This document shows positions 34,883-47,292 of a DNA stretch of 64,000 nt, in pieces; the stretch's first letter is position 1, and each line of letters opens with the position of its first letter. The notes under the pieces were generated by a model. It ran no database searches, was not told the DNA's origin, and was given only the letters and a program-made list of their open reading frames with translations. Origin of the DNA: Serratia microhaemolytica (GTDB lineage Bacteria > Pseudomonadota > Gammaproteobacteria > Enterobacterales > Enterobacteriaceae); the NCBI RefSeq assembly GCF_004011885.1, contig NZ_SBEF01000002.1, positions 1 through 64,000 on the forward strand, in the 5' to 3' direction. Position numbers and translations under genes: made by a program.

Positions 34883-35548
34883 ATGGATATCATTAAGCAG
34901 TTGCTTGATGCCTTATGGCAACAAGACTTTGAAACCTTAGCTAACTCTTCGCTGGTTTGGGTGCTGTATGGATTGTTATTTGTCATTCTACTGCTAGAAA
35001 ATGGCCTGTTACCCGCAGCTTTTTTACCTGGCGATAGCCTGTTGATTTTGGTTGGTGTGTTGATTTCAAAAGGTACCATGAACTTTCCATTAACCATCGT
35101 CATTCTTACCGTCGGTGCCAGTCTGGGTTGTTGGCTCAGTTATTTGCAGGGACGATGGTTAGGCAATACACGCATGGTACAGAGCTGGCTGGCACATCTG
35201 CCCGCTCACTATCATCAACGTGCTCATCAACTGTTCTATCGCCACGGACTATCAGCGCTGCTGATTGCCCGTTTTTTGGCCTTTATCCGTACTCTGCTGC
35301 CTACTATTGCAGGCCTCTCTGGGCTAAGTAGTTCACGCTTTCAACTATTTAACTGGATCAGTGGGTTGCTGTGGGTTCTGATCCTGGTTTCTATCGGCTT
35401 CTTCTTGGGGAAAACGGCCATCTTCAATAAGTATGAAGATCAATTGATGTACTGCCTTATGCTGCTTCCCGTGGTGCTATTAGTGATTGGTCTGTTCGGT
35501 TCGCTACTGATGGTTTGGCGTAAGCGGCAAAGCCGCCAGCGCCGCTAG
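34883..35548 (+). CDS. yqjA: DedA-family membrane protein YqjA
   Basis: YqjA belongs to the DedA/VTT family of membrane proteins implicated in proton-motive-force homeostasis, drug tolerance and lipid movement. The 221-residue product has the family core: an acidic residue in a membrane helix ([17 protein letters not shown]), [17 protein letters not shown] and [19 protein letters not shown] with the essential arginine pair. AGGA precedes the ATG. mzrA, the next gene in E. coli, is missing; eno converges. Confidence 0.93.
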   Translation: MDIIKQLLDALWQQDFETLANSSLVWVLYGLLFVILLLENGLLPAAFLPGDSLLILVGVLISKGTMNFPLTIVILTVGASLGCWLSYLQGRWLGNTRMVQSWLAHLPAHYHQRAHQLFYRHGLSALLIARFLAFIRTLLPTIAGLSGLSSSRFQLFNWISGLLWVLILVSIGFFLGKTAIFNKYEDQLMYCLMLLPVVLLVIGLFGSLLMVWRKRQSRQRR

Positions 35549-35564
35549 GCATCTCATCCCAACG

Positions 35565-35613
35565 ACAGACAATAATCCGAACTACAGACAATAATCCGAA
35601 CTACAGACAATAA
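35565..35613. repeat. 19-bp direct repeat, 2.6 copies
   Basis: ACAGACAATAATCCGAACT occurs twice in exact tandem (35565-35583 and 35584-35602), followed by an 11-base partial third copy (35603-35613) that merges into the A-run of the eno terminator. Confidence 0.9.
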
Positions 35614-35650
35614 AAAACGGAGTGCGCAACAACGCCCTCCGTTTTTTTAA
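35611..35650. terminator. Bidirectional terminator between yqjA and eno
   Basis: An A-run, CGGAGTGCGC and its imperfect partner GCGCCCTCCG-like arm (CGCCCTCCG), then a T-run form a stem with a short AACAA loop. It suits both convergent genes. Confidence 0.82.
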
Positions 35651-35710
35651 CCCTCGGTTCGCTGTACCAAACCGAGGACGACTTTACCGCATGTTACCGA
35701 AGTTCTGGTG

Positions 35711-37018
<1,308 letters not shown>

Positions 37019-37138
37019 TCAAATCAAAAGTTAAACTAAAATTCGATGTCAACAACAACTCAATGCCAGCCACTCTGGGCAAATTAATCTAGCAAAGAAA
37101 CAGGGCTCGCGGTTAGCACGCTCTGTGGATGAAAACAG

Positions 37139-38791
<1,653 letters not shown>

Positions 38792-38915
38792 TTAGGTTTA
38801 AAGATGATGGAGAAACCAAGACGGGAAAACAGTATACCCGAAGCACCACCCGGCGACAAATACTATTGCCGAGATCATCACTGACATCATCTTATTAGCC
38901 ACGTTCTAGTACCAC

Positions 38916-38942
38916 AAAAAAAAGCGGACAACTGGTGTCCGC
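38916..38942 (-). terminator. Terminator of the hcp transcript
   Basis: GCGGACA and TGTCCGC form a perfect 7-bp stem with a 5-base loop; on the minus strand it is followed by eight T. It isolates the hcp pair from pyrG. Confidence 0.85.
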
Positions 38943-39021
38943 AAAAATTGTTGCAGTGGCTAAAGTTGTTACTAACTCTCTAATTATCCCTAATGTCAGA
39001 CCCAATCACACAACCCAAAAC

Positions 39022-39432
39022 TTATGGATGCATCGCATCATATGTCGCCTGGAACGAAGGCGGTAAACGCTCACGATCATAATTGGCGAAATAGAGCGCG
39101 CTGCCGGTGGCATTCATCAGCACCCCAGTTGCCGTTACTGCCGCTTCACCAAAATGCCCTGCACGCAGCGCACTGATGGTATCGCGTGTAAACACCGCAC
39201 TCTCACGTAACGAGGCGCTAGCTTCAGTTCTTTCCCCAGAATTAACTTTTTGAATATTGTCTGAAATACTTGCTAGCGCGCGCGAACTTAATGAAACGCC
39301 TGAGGCTTTCAGAAACTGGTTTATCGCGCCAACAGCAGGAATATACACCGATCCTGGCGTGTAGTTATTGCTAACAATAGCTGCCAGTTCATCACGGCGA
39401 GCCATGCCAACACGATCATTTGATTCAGGCAT
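39022..39432 (-). CDS. Small protein of unknown function linked to hcp
   Basis: A 136-residue product with GGAG before its ATG, so it is likely translated. I do not recognise a family. It is Ala- and Ser-rich and mostly helical, with a polar N-terminus (MPESNDRVGMARRDELAAI), a heptad-like middle (SLSSRALASISDNIQKV) and a weakly hydrophobic helix (FGEAAVTATGVLMNATGSALYFANY) near the end. It follows hcp by 73 bases with only a small hairpin between and shares its terminator. By context it may be an Hcp-borne cargo or an accessory factor; that is inference. Confidence 0.6.
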   Translation of the reverse strand: MPESNDRVGMARRDELAAIVSNNYTPGSVYIPAVGAINQFLKASGVSLSSRALASISDNIQKVNSGERTEASASLRESAVFTRDTISALRAGHFGEAAVTATGVLMNATGSALYFANYDRERLPPSFQATYDAMHP

Positions 39433-39462
39433 CCATTACTCCTTTACTCGGTTATCGATTAA

Positions 39463-39480
39463 GGCCGAAGCAATTCGGCC
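39463..39480 (-). other. Intercistronic hairpin between hcp and the downstream gene
   Basis: GGCCGAA and TTCGGCC form a perfect 7-bp stem with a 4-base loop, 17 bases past the hcp... region boundary toward the next gene. It lacks a T-run and so may slow decay or attenuate rather than end transcription. Confidence 0.45.
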
Positions 39481-39505
39481 CAGGAACTATTGCGCTAAAC
39501 CAGCG

Positions 39506-40009
39506 TTACATGCTACCGGCAGCATTATCACGCTCAAGCCAAGAGTCAGAGTGTGAAATATTGCCATCTTTGTAGCACCAAGTGACTTTTTCATAACGGA
39601 GTTGGATACTCTCCATATGATTGAACTTCTCTGTCGCCGGATTTTTAATGTTATGCATTACCGGCGACACTGCGACGATAATCACATTTTCCATCAACAT
39701 GTTGAAGTATTCTTCTTCCGTACCGGCATCATTAATTCGATACCACTTCAACTCTGCAGATTTGAGCTTCTGGCCGGTGGTAACTGCACGGTAAAGATAG
39801 GGTGAAGAGGCATCAAACTCTTTCACCATCACCATCGGTGCATGGATACGAGTACCGGTCAATTTGCCGGTATTATTGTCGGTTGGGATACTGACGTTGT
39901 GAACAAACTCAATAACTTCAATGCTGCCTTTCCGTCCGGTAATATCAACAGAACCGGAAATATCAACACCACCATCATCTTTCAGCCATAAGTAAGCTGG
40001 AATTGCCAT
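39506..40009 (-). CDS. hcp: Type VI secretion tube protein, Hcp family
   Basis: Hcp forms hexameric rings that stack into the inner tube of the type VI secretion apparatus and can carry small effectors. The 167-residue product begins MAIPAYLWLKDDGGVDISGSV, with family blocks IEVIEFVHNVSIPTD, THAPMVMVKEFD-like (RIHAPMVMVKEFDASSPYL) and NPATEKFNHMESIQLRYEKVTWCYKDGNI. The start at 40009 has GGAG upstream. No tss, vgrG or clpV gene occurs in the window, so this is an orphan locus that would depend on an apparatus encoded elsewhere. Confidence 0.9.
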   Translation of the reverse strand: MAIPAYLWLKDDGGVDISGSVDITGRKGSIEVIEFVHNVSIPTDNNTGKLTGTRIHAPMVMVKEFDASSPYLYRAVTTGQKLKSAELKWYRINDAGTEEEYFNMLMENVIIVAVSPVMHNIKNPATEKFNHMESIQLRYEKVTWCYKDGNISHSDSWLERDNAAGSM

Positions 40010-40634
40010 CTGATTTACTCCATCCTGGTTTAACAAAGTTAATGATGTTGTAACTACACAGCGTGATAGCGCCTACTGACAACAAGCGCACCACAACTAA
40101 AAATTACAACTTGGTTTTTTGCTACTACACTGCCAGCTTCTCTGCCAAACAGCCTCACCCGAGAGGCAATTTGACAGATCCACATCTGGTTGCTATACCC
40201 AAATCAGCCGTCTAATTCGCTCTGCCTCAGCGCTGGTGGATCACCACACAGCATCTCCTGAGGCTGTATCAGCGCATTACGATACCGACCGACCTGCTAA
40301 CTTTTCTTATATTATCAGCCACACTTCACTGACGCAGCAGGCCATTCACAAACAATTAACTTGTTTATCATTTGGATACAAACACGACCTTTGCAACATG
40401 CCCTGTCAGTATTCGCAATATTCATTCACATCAATTATCTGTGTACTCTCCCCCCTCTCCTGATGCGCCAGTACTGGCTTCGAGCCTGTGACAAATAGGC
40501 CAATCACAGCAAATTAGCTCATACTTTTGATGCGGACACGTCGAGCACCGACGTTATATACTTGCGCGGTTTGTCAGCCGATCGACAGCCAACGACAGCA
40601 TCAGATTAAAAAGCAGTGATAAAAGAGGTTAATT
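40010..40634. other. hcp-mog spacer, no gene seen
   Basis: A 625-base region. The longest frame (40119-40463, plus) has no ribosome site and no resemblance. The region should contain the hcp promoter and the mog promoter; neither was clear. talB, upstream of mog in E. coli, is absent. Confidence 0.5.
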
Positions 40635-41222
40635 ATGGAGACATTACGTATTGGGTTGGTATCGATCTCTGATCGTGCCTCACAAGGGATATACCAAGAT
40701 AAAGGGATCCCGGCACTAGAGAGCTGGCTCACCAGCGCACTGGTCACTCCCTTCAAACTGGAGACCAGACTTATACCTGATGAACAACGACTCATTGAAC
40801 ACACATTGTGTGAACTGGTGGATGAGATGGGATGTCATCTGGTGTTGACTACAGGTGGTACCGGGCCTGCACGACGCGACATTACCCCAGATGCTACCTT
40901 GGCTATCGCCGATCGACTGATGCCTGGTTTCGGTGAACAGATGCGCCAAGTCAGCCTGCATTATGTGCCCACAGCGATCCTGTCACGCCAAGTGGCGGTG
41001 ATCCGTAAACAAGCTCTCATTATCAATCTGCCGGGGCAACCTAAATCAATCAAAGAGACACTTGAAGGTGTCAAAGATCAGCAAGGTAACGTGATGGTAC
41101 ATGGTATCTTTGCCAGTGTTCCATATTGTATTCAATTACTTGAAGGACCATATATCGAAACAGATGCCAATGTAGTAGCGGCATTTCGCCCAAAGGATGC
41201 ACGTCGCGAGATAAATCACTAA
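40635..41222 (+). CDS. mog: Molybdopterin adenylyltransferase
   Basis: Mog adenylylates molybdopterin before molybdate insertion. The 195-residue length equals E. coli. The MPT-binding fold shows VSISDRASQGIYQDKGIPAL, the catalytic VLTTGGTGPARRDITPDAT and LPGQPKSIKETLEGV. AGAGG precedes the ATG. The partner MoeA is not in the window. Confidence 0.96.
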   Translation: METLRIGLVSISDRASQGIYQDKGIPALESWLTSALVTPFKLETRLIPDEQRLIEHTLCELVDEMGCHLVLTTGGTGPARRDITPDATLAIADRLMPGFGEQMRQVSLHYVPTAILSRQVAVIRKQALIINLPGQPKSIKETLEGVKDQQGNVMVHGIFASVPYCIQLLEGPYIETDANVVAAFRPKDARREINH

Positions 41223-41551
41223 ATGGAGATCACGCAAAAAATAGTATTCAGTGATACTGGTGTGCAAAGAATTTGCCGTTATAGTAAGGAACTTTTTACA
41301 GCACCGCATACTAGGGCAATTCAATTGGCGAGCATTTTTTAACCAACACAACATGGCTCAAGGTGATCTTTTCCGTTGTTGTCTCTGCCACGCGCAGGGG
41401 CCTGCCGTCAGTTGTTAGCCAGGTTGGCTATAGAGAGACAGTGTGCTACCAGTTAGCACTGATAATGAGTCAACGCCTTGGTTAAAAAATACTCACAACA
41501 TCCCATTAAACGTATGCTTTTTCTATTTCCTTGAATCAATAACGGTACATT
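41223..41551. other. mog-MFS spacer, no gene seen
   Basis: A 329-base spacer without a supported frame on either strand. A promoter for the MFS gene is expected, but none could be placed. Confidence 0.4.
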
Positions 41552-42853
41552 ATGCCTCACGATAATAATCGCCGATTGAACCGGCAGGACTACAAAACGC
41601 TCACGCTGGCTGCCCTCGGTGGCGCACTAGAGTTCTATGATTTTATTATTTTTATCTTCTTCACACTCACCATAGGGCAACTGTTCTTCCCTGCCGACAC
41701 TCCGGAATGGCTACGGCAACTACAGACTTTCGGCATCTTTGCTGCCGGTTATCTAGTGCGGCCGCTGGGCGGCATCATCATGGCACACTTTGGTGACCTT
41801 ATCGGCCGCAAAAAAATGTTTACACTTAGCATTTTATTAATGGCTGTACCGACCCTAGCAATAGGGATGTTGCCTACCTATGCCAGCATCGGCATCGCAG
41901 CACCGCTGCTGCTGCTACTGATGCGCATCCTGCAAGGTGCTGCAATTGGTGGTGAAGTACCGGGGGCATGGGTATTTGTCTCTGAGCACGTCCCAACACG
42001 GCGCATTGGCCTGGCCTGTGGCATCCTCACTGCCGGCCTCACTGCCGGTATTCTGCTCGGTTCATTAGTCGCCGGGCTGATCAACACCTCATTCAGCCAA
42101 CAGGAAATTCTCGACGGTGGCTGGCGTATCCCATTCTTCCTGGGCGGTATTTTTGGGCTATTTGCCATGTACCTGCGCCGTTGGCTACAAGAGACTCCGG
42201 TGTTCATCGAAATGCAACAGCGCAAAGCATTGGCAGCAGAGCTACCGCTGAAATCGGTGGTGATGAAGCATAAGAAAGGGATCGCGATCTCGATGCTGCT
42301 CACTTGGCTACTCTCCGCCTGCATTTTAGTGGTGATCTTGATGACACCCGCTTATCTGCAAAAACAGTTTGCGATTGCACCAGCGCTATCACTACAGGCA
42401 AACAGCCTCGCCACCATAATGTTAATCATCGGCTGCATGACCTTTGGTATTGCGATTGATCGCTTCGGGGCGGGTAAAACCTTTATTGCCGGTAGTCTGC
42501 TGCTCGCTATCGGCAGTTCGCTGTTCTATCACTCGATGACAACACATCCAGAGTTGCTGTTTGTCAGCTACGCATTCGCAGGTTTCAGTGTCGGTATCGT
42601 TGGCGCTGTGCCCTATGTAATGGTGCGGCTGTTTCCTGCCGAAGTGCGCTTTAGTGGCATCTCATTCTCGTACAATGTGGCCTATGCCATCTTCGGCGGT
42701 TTAACACCGATCTTTGTCACCTTGATCATGCCACTCACTCCGCTGGCACCCGCCTATTATGTCTTGGCGCTGGCGATCATCGGTCTGATGCTCGGTGGCT
42801 ATCTCTATCAGCAAGATCAGCAGCGACGCAGACCTAACATCTCCTGGGGTTAA
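41552..42853 (+). CDS. MFS transporter, metabolite:H+ symporter type
   Basis: A 433-residue carrier with twelve hydrophobic spans. The loop 2-3 signature GDLIGRKKMFTLSILLM and the N-terminal LGGALEFYDFIIF with YLVRPLGGIIMAHFGD are typical of the metabolite:H+ symporter (MHS) group that includes ProP, ShiA and KgtP. The RFGAGKTF sequence is the second-half counterpart. The substrate cannot be inferred. It sits between mog and satP, which are neighbours in E. coli. Confidence 0.88.
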   Translation: MPHDNNRRLNRQDYKTLTLAALGGALEFYDFIIFIFFTLTIGQLFFPADTPEWLRQLQTFGIFAAGYLVRPLGGIIMAHFGDLIGRKKMFTLSILLMAVPTLAIGMLPTYASIGIAAPLLLLLMRILQGAAIGGEVPGAWVFVSEHVPTRRIGLACGILTAGLTAGILLGSLVAGLINTSFSQQEILDGGWRIPFFLGGIFGLFAMYLRRWLQETPVFIEMQQRKALAAELPLKSVVMKHKKGIAISMLLTWLLSACILVVILMTPAYLQKQFAIAPALSLQANSLATIMLIIGCMTFGIAIDRFGAGKTFIAGSLLLAIGSSLFYHSMTTHPELLFVSYAFAGFSVGIVGAVPYVMVRLFPAEVRFSGISFSYNVAYAIFGGLTPIFVTLIMPLTPLAPAYYVLALAIIGLMLGGYLYQQDQQRRRPNISWG

Positions 42854-42964
42854 ACCACCAACCCGCGCGACAACGTGGGGTGCCGACTTACTGCTAACAG
42901 GCTAAAGCAAAGCTCAAAGCAGTAAAAAAATACAAGTTAGTACAATGCGATAGCACAATAAAAC

Positions 42965-42991
42965 AGTAGGGCACCTTATCGGTGCCCTACT
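42965..42991. terminator. Hairpin between the MFS gene and satP
   Basis: AGTAGGGCACC and GGTGCCCTACT form a perfect 11-bp stem with a 5-base loop between convergent stops. T-runs are weak. Confidence 0.7.
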
Positions 42992-43017
42992 CAATCAAAC
43001 TTCACTACTGTGTGTGC

Positions 43018-43587
43018 TTATGCTGAACGCGCACCAATCGGTAACACAGTGCGACCAAACTGCTCATTCAACACCTCTGCCATCGCCAAATAAATCGCGC
43101 TGGCACCACAAATCACCCCTTCATAACCTGCCAGCGTTAAGATCGCGTGGTTACCGGTGATGTTGCCAATTGCTAGCAGCGCAAATAACAGCGTCAAGCT
43201 GGCGAACACAAACTGCAATACACGGTTGCCAGGCAAAGTGCCAAAGAACATAAACAGGGTAAATACCCCCCAGAGTGCTAAATAAATTCCCAACACACTG
43301 GCTTCTGTCGGTTCAGCCAACTCCATACGCGGCAGCAACCAGATGCCAACTAAAGTCAGCCAGAAACTGCCATATGCGGTAAAGGCGGTCAAACCGAAGG
43401 TATTACCCTTTTTATATTCCAAAATACCGGCAAAAATCTGTGCGATACCGCCGAAAAAAATCCCCATACTGACAATCGCGGAGTTAACCGGGAAAAAGCC
43501 CGCATTGTGCAGATTCAACAAAATGGTTGTCATACCAAAGCCCATCAGCCCTAATGGCCCAGGATTCGCCAGCTTATTCGTGTGCAT
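43018..43587 (-). CDS. satP: Succinate-acetate/proton symporter
   Basis: SatP (YaaH) takes up acetate and succinate with protons. The 189-residue product has six membrane helices and the GPR1/FUN34/YaaH signatures NPGPLGLMGFGMTT near the N-terminus, GNTFGLTAFTAYGSFW and ALWGVFTLFMFFGTL. The start at 43587 (MHTNKLANPG) has AGAGGA upstream; an upstream start is unlikely. As in E. coli it lies between mog and dnaK. Confidence 0.96.
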   Translation of the reverse strand: MHTNKLANPGPLGLMGFGMTTILLNLHNAGFFPVNSAIVSMGIFFGGIAQIFAGILEYKKGNTFGLTAFTAYGSFWLTLVGIWLLPRMELAEPTEASVLGIYLALWGVFTLFMFFGTLPGNRVLQFVFASLTLLFALLAIGNITGNHAILTLAGYEGVICGASAIYLAMAEVLNEQFGRTVLPIGARSA

Positions 43588-43865
43588 ATATCCTCTGTCA
43601 TCATAAAATGTTAACAAAATGAATCAGTAGCGTTGAAACGCTACCGCTACATTGCGCGATCAAAGCGCAGAGCTTGGCACAATGCAGTAGACTGAATTGG
43701 CAGAAACTACATAATTTACATTGAAATAGTGTTAGTTAATGATGCCAGGCCTGAACCTGGATGAATGAACGATCCCCACCTGAACAGCGCGCGTGATCAT
43801 AGAGATCCGAACTTCACTAAACAATAATCTGAGCATGATAACAACAAATTTTTTCCCGCTTCCCC

Positions 43866-43893
43866 CTTGATGCTGATGGTACAGCCCCCATGT
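43866..43893 (+). promoter_or_regulatory. Sigma-32 promoter P1 of dnaKJ
   Basis: CTTGATG, a 13-base spacer and CCCCATGT match the sigma-32 plan (CTTGAAA / CCCCATNT) and copy the E. coli P1 wording CCCCCTTGATG...CCCCAT. Confidence 0.8.
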
Positions 43894-43905
43894 TAGTCAA
43901 CAGCC

Positions 43906-43953
43906 GTAGTTACTCATGTGGTTACTCAGGTAGTTACTCACACAGTTACTCAA
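43906..43953. repeat. Four-copy 12-bp tandem repeat in the dnaK leader
   Basis: GTAGTTACTCAT, GTGGTTACTCAG, GTAGTTACTCAC and ACAGTTACTCAA stand head to tail; the eight-base core GTTACTCA is exact in all four. The array begins just downstream of P1 and ends about 80 bases before P2, so it is inside the P1 transcript. Confidence 0.9.
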
Positions 43954-44034
43954 CAACTACAGTTGCTCGACTGCGCCCTGACCTAGCGATTGCAATGGTG
44001 TCAGGATAACGCTGAAACGCTGTGATGAAGGGCA

Positions 44035-44063
44035 CTTGAAATAAAAAACACTCGCCCACATAT
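44035..44063 (+). promoter_or_regulatory. Sigma-32 promoter P2 of dnaKJ
   Basis: A perfect CTTGAAA (44035-44041) is followed after 13-15 bases by CCCACATAT, a near match to the sigma-32 -10 box, about 50 bases before the dnaK start. Its position corresponds to E. coli P2. Confidence 0.7.
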
Positions 44064-44111
44064 CAGCAAGCAACGTGACCGATTATGAATTTATTTAGTG
44101 GAGATGTTTAG

Positions 44112-46013
44112 ATGGGCAAAATTATTGGTATCGACTTGGGGACAACCAACTCTTGTGTGGCAATTATGGATGGGGGCAAAGCGCGAGTGCTGGAGAACGC
44201 AGAAGGCGATCGCACCACTCCTTCGATCATCGCCTATACCCAAGATGGTGAAATTCTCGTTGGCCAACCTGCTAAGCGTCAGGCAGTCACTAACCCGAAA
44301 AACACCCTTTTTGCAATCAAGCGTTTGATTGGCCGCCGTTTCAATGATGAAGAAGCACAACGCGATAAAGCGATCATGCCTTACAGCATCGTTGCTGCCG
44401 ACAATGGCGACGCCTGGCTGGAAGTAAAAGGCCAGAAAATGGCACCACCACAGATTTCTGCTGAAGTGCTGAAAAAAATGAAAAAAACTGCCGAAGATTA
44501 CTTGGGTGAACCAGTGACTGAAGCAGTGATCACCGTGCCTGCCTACTTTAACGACGCACAGCGTCAAGCGACCAAAGATGCTGGGCGCATTGCTGGGCTG
44601 GAAGTGAAACGTATCATCAACGAACCGACTGCTGCTGCGCTGGCTTATGGTCTGGACAAAGAAGTCGGCAACCGCACGATTGCGGTTTACGACCTTGGCG
44701 GTGGTACCTTCGATATCTCGATCATTGAAATCGATGATGTTGATGGTGAAAAAACGTTTGAAGTATTGGCAACCAACGGTGATACCCACCTCGGTGGTGA
44801 AGACTTTGATAGCCGTCTGATCAACTACCTGGTAGAAGAGTTCAAAAAAGATCAGGGCATTGACTTACGTAACGATCCGCTCGCAATGCAGCGTCTGAAA
44901 GAAGCGGCAGAGAAAGCGAAAATTGAGCTCTCTTCTGCACAACAGACTGATGTTAATCTGCCTTACATCACTGCCGATGGGAGTGGTCCTAAGCATATGA
45001 ACATCAAAGTCACACGAGCCAAACTCGAGTCTTTGGTAGAAGATCTGGTCAATCGCTCGATCGAGCCGCTGAAAGTTGCCCTAAAAGATGCTGGGCTGTC
45101 AGTTTCCGACATCCAGGACGTGATCCTGGTTGGTGGTCAGACACGTATGCCAATGGTACAGAAGAAAGTTGCTGATTTCTTTGGTAAAGAGCCACGCAAA
45201 GACGTTAACCCGGATGAAGCTGTAGCGGTAGGTGCTGCGGTACAGGGTGGCGTGCTGGCAGGCGACGTTAAAGATGTCTTACTGCTCGACGTAACCCCGT
45301 TGTCACTCGGTATTGAAACAATGGGTAGCGTGATGACACCGCTGATCAGCAAAAACACCACCATCCCAACCAAACACAGCCAGGTGTTCTCTACCGCCGA
45401 AGATAACCAATCGGCAGTGACCATCCATGTGCTGCAAGGGGAACGTAAACGCGCCAGCGATAACAAATCGCTCGGTCAGTTCAACCTGGATGGCATTCAA
45501 GCTGCACCACGCGGTATGCCGCAGATCGAAGTCACCTTTGATATCGATGCTGATGGTATCCTGCACGTTTCGGCTAAAGACAAAAACACCGGTCGTGAAC
45601 AGCAAATCACCATCAAAGCCTCTTCAGGTCTGAACGAGGAAGAGATCCAGAAAATGGTACGTGATGCTGAAGTGAATGCCGAAGCTGACCGCAAGTTTGA
45701 AGAGTTGGTGCAAACCCGTAACCAAGCTGATCACCTGCTCCACAGCACAGAAAAACAGCTACAAGAAGTGGGTGAGAAACTGCCAGCGGAAGACAAGAGC
45801 GCCATTGAAAGCGCACTGAAAGATCTGCAACAGGCAGTGAAAGGCGAAGACAAAGCAGAAATTGAGGCGAAAACTCAAGCATTGATGCAAGCGTCTGCCA
45901 AGTTGCTCGAAGCGGCGCAAGCGCAAGCCACCGACGCAGGTGCGGCTCAGGCTGCACAAGGTGATGACAACGTTGTTGACGCCGAGTTTGAAGAAGTCAA
46001 GGACAAAAAATAA
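44112..46013 (+). CDS. dnaK: Chaperone DnaK (Hsp70)
   Basis: DnaK binds exposed hydrophobic segments under ATP control with DnaJ and GrpE, and in enterobacteria also holds sigma-32. The 633-residue product has the ATPase domain ([41 protein letters not shown]), the linker [13 protein letters not shown], the substrate domain and a lid. The tail ends in [13 protein letters not shown], which keeps the conserved EEVKD end. It is followed by dnaJ in an operon. Confidence 0.99.
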   Translation: MGKIIGIDLGTTNSCVAIMDGGKARVLENAEGDRTTPSIIAYTQDGEILVGQPAKRQAVTNPKNTLFAIKRLIGRRFNDEEAQRDKAIMPYSIVAADNGDAWLEVKGQKMAPPQISAEVLKKMKKTAEDYLGEPVTEAVITVPAYFNDAQRQATKDAGRIAGLEVKRIINEPTAAALAYGLDKEVGNRTIAVYDLGGGTFDISIIEIDDVDGEKTFEVLATNGDTHLGGEDFDSRLINYLVEEFKKDQGIDLRNDPLAMQRLKEAAEKAKIELSSAQQTDVNLPYITADGSGPKHMNIKVTRAKLESLVEDLVNRSIEPLKVALKDAGLSVSDIQDVILVGGQTRMPMVQKKVADFFGKEPRKDVNPDEAVAVGAAVQGGVLAGDVKDVLLLDVTPLSLGIETMGSVMTPLISKNTTIPTKHSQVFSTAEDNQSAVTIHVLQGERKRASDNKSLGQFNLDGIQAAPRGMPQIEVTFDIDADGILHVSAKDKNTGREQQITIKASSGLNEEEIQKMVRDAEVNAEADRKFEELVQTRNQADHLLHSTEKQLQEVGEKLPAEDKSAIESALKDLQQAVKGEDKAEIEAKTQALMQASAKLLEAAQAQATDAGAAQAAQGDDNVVDAEFEEVKDKK

Positions 46014-46064
46014 TCGCCCTTGAGCGGGGCATGAGCACAGCCAACAGACTCTGCTCATCAATCA

Positions 46065-46096
46065 GCACGGGCGTTGGGGTAACCCTACGCCCGTGC
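46065..46096 (+). other. Intercistronic hairpin between dnaK and dnaJ
   Basis: GCACGGGCGT and ACGCCCGTGC form a perfect 10-bp stem, extended inside by GGG/CCC. There is no T-run, so it is likely to reduce read-through or protect dnaK mRNA rather than terminate fully. Confidence 0.6.
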
Positions 46097-46121
46097 ACGT
46101 ATATTAAGGGTTAGTGAAATA

Positions 46122-47240
46122 ATGGCGAAAAAAGATTATTACGAGGTTCTCGGCGTCGCCAAAACGGCAGATGAGCGTGAGATCAAAAAAGCATACAAAC
46201 GTCTGGCGATGAAATACCACCCTGACCGCAATCAGGAGCAGGATGCCGAAAGCAAATTTAAAGAGATCAAAGAAGCCTACGAGATCTTATCAGACGATCA
46301 AAAGCGAGCCGCCTACGATCAATACGGCCACGCTGCATTTGAACAAGGCGGCATGGGTGGCGGCGGTGCAGGTGCCGACTTCAGCGATATTTTCGGTGAT
46401 GTGTTTGGTGACATCTTTGGTGGTGGACGCCGCCAGCGCGCCAGCCGAGGTGCCGACTTGCGCTATAACATGGAACTGACACTGGAAGAAGCCGTCCGTG
46501 GTGTCACCAAAGAGATCCGTATTCCGACTCAGGAAGAGTGCGATAGCTGCCACGGCAGTGGCGCCAAACCCGGCACCTCTGCCACCACTTGCCCGACCTG
46601 TAATGGTCACGGCCAAGTACAGATGCGCCAAGGTTTCTTCGCGGTACAACAGACCTGTCCGCACTGCCATGGCCGTGGTCAGATCATCAAAGATCCGTGC
46701 AACAAATGCCACGGCAGTGGTCGGGTAGAGAAATCGAAAACCCTGTCCGTCAAGATCCCTGCCGGGGTAGACACCGGTGATCGTGTACGTCTGGCTGGTG
46801 AAGGTGAAGCCGGTGAGCGCGGGGCACCCGCCGGTGATCTGTATGTCCAGGTACAAGTGAAAGCGCACCCGATCTTCGAGCGTGAAGGCAACAACCTCTA
46901 CTGCGAAGTACCGATCAATTTTGCCATGGCTGCACTAGGCGGTGAGATCGAAGTACCGACCCTAGATGGCCGGGTCAAACTAAAAATTCCTACTGAAACG
47001 CAAACCGGCAAACTGTTCCGTATGCGCAGTAAAGGAGTGAAATCGGTGCGTGGCGGCAGTGTAGGTGATCTACTATGCCGCGTAGTGGTGGAAACACCGG
47101 TCAACCTAAATGACAAACAGAAGCAACTGTTGAAAGAGCTGGAAGAGAGCCTGAACGGCTCTTCCGGTGATGAAAACAGCCCTCGCTCAAAAAGCTTCTT
47201 CGATGGCGTGAAAAAGTTTTTTGATGATCTAACCCGCTAA
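46122..47240 (+). CDS. dnaJ: Co-chaperone DnaJ (Hsp40)
   Basis: DnaJ delivers clients and stimulates DnaK ATPase. The 372-residue product has the J domain with HPD (KYHPDRN), a Gly/Phe-rich linker, four zinc motifs of the CxxCxGxG type ([32 protein letters not shown]) and the C-terminal substrate domains. It is 109 bases from dnaK and has its own site (AAGGGTTAGTG) before the ATG. Confidence 0.99.
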   Translation: MAKKDYYEVLGVAKTADEREIKKAYKRLAMKYHPDRNQEQDAESKFKEIKEAYEILSDDQKRAAYDQYGHAAFEQGGMGGGGAGADFSDIFGDVFGDIFGGGRRQRASRGADLRYNMELTLEEAVRGVTKEIRIPTQEECDSCHGSGAKPGTSATTCPTCNGHGQVQMRQGFFAVQQTCPHCHGRGQIIKDPCNKCHGSGRVEKSKTLSVKIPAGVDTGDRVRLAGEGEAGERGAPAGDLYVQVQVKAHPIFEREGNNLYCEVPINFAMAALGGEIEVPTLDGRVKLKIPTETQTGKLFRMRSKGVKSVRGGSVGDLLCRVVVETPVNLNDKQKQLLKELEESLNGSSGDENSPRSKSFFDGVKKFFDDLTR

Positions 47241-47260
47241 CCTTCCGGCTAGCGCATCAA

Positions 47261-47292
47261 CCGCGCCCGCAGTGATCAACACTGGGGCGCGG
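47261..47292. terminator. Hairpin after dnaJ
   Basis: CCGCGCCC-G-CAGTG and CACTG-GGGCGCGG pair over 13 positions with one imperfection and a 5-base loop. It lies between convergent dnaJ and the phzF-like gene; no T-run follows. Confidence 0.6.

Larger units (their letters stand above)
43588..44111. other. satP-dnaK spacer and dnaK heat-shock control region
   Basis: A 524-base spacer without a gene. It contains two sigma-32 promoter-like sites (43866-43893 and 44035-44063) that align with E. coli dnaK P1 and P2, and a 12-bp tandem repeat (43906-43953) between them. yaaI and yaaW are absent. Confidence 0.7.

Noticed and set aside
34870-35103. Minus-strand frame opposite yqjA
   Set aside because: Shadow of the yqjA coding frame with no independent support.
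40119-40463. Plus-strand frame of 114 codons in the hcp-mog spacer
   Set aside because: Low-complexity composition, no ribosome site and no recognisable domain.
44091-44789. Long minus-strand frame opposite dnaK
   Set aside because: A shadow of the strongly codon-biased dnaK frame; antisense frames of this kind are common in dnaK genes.
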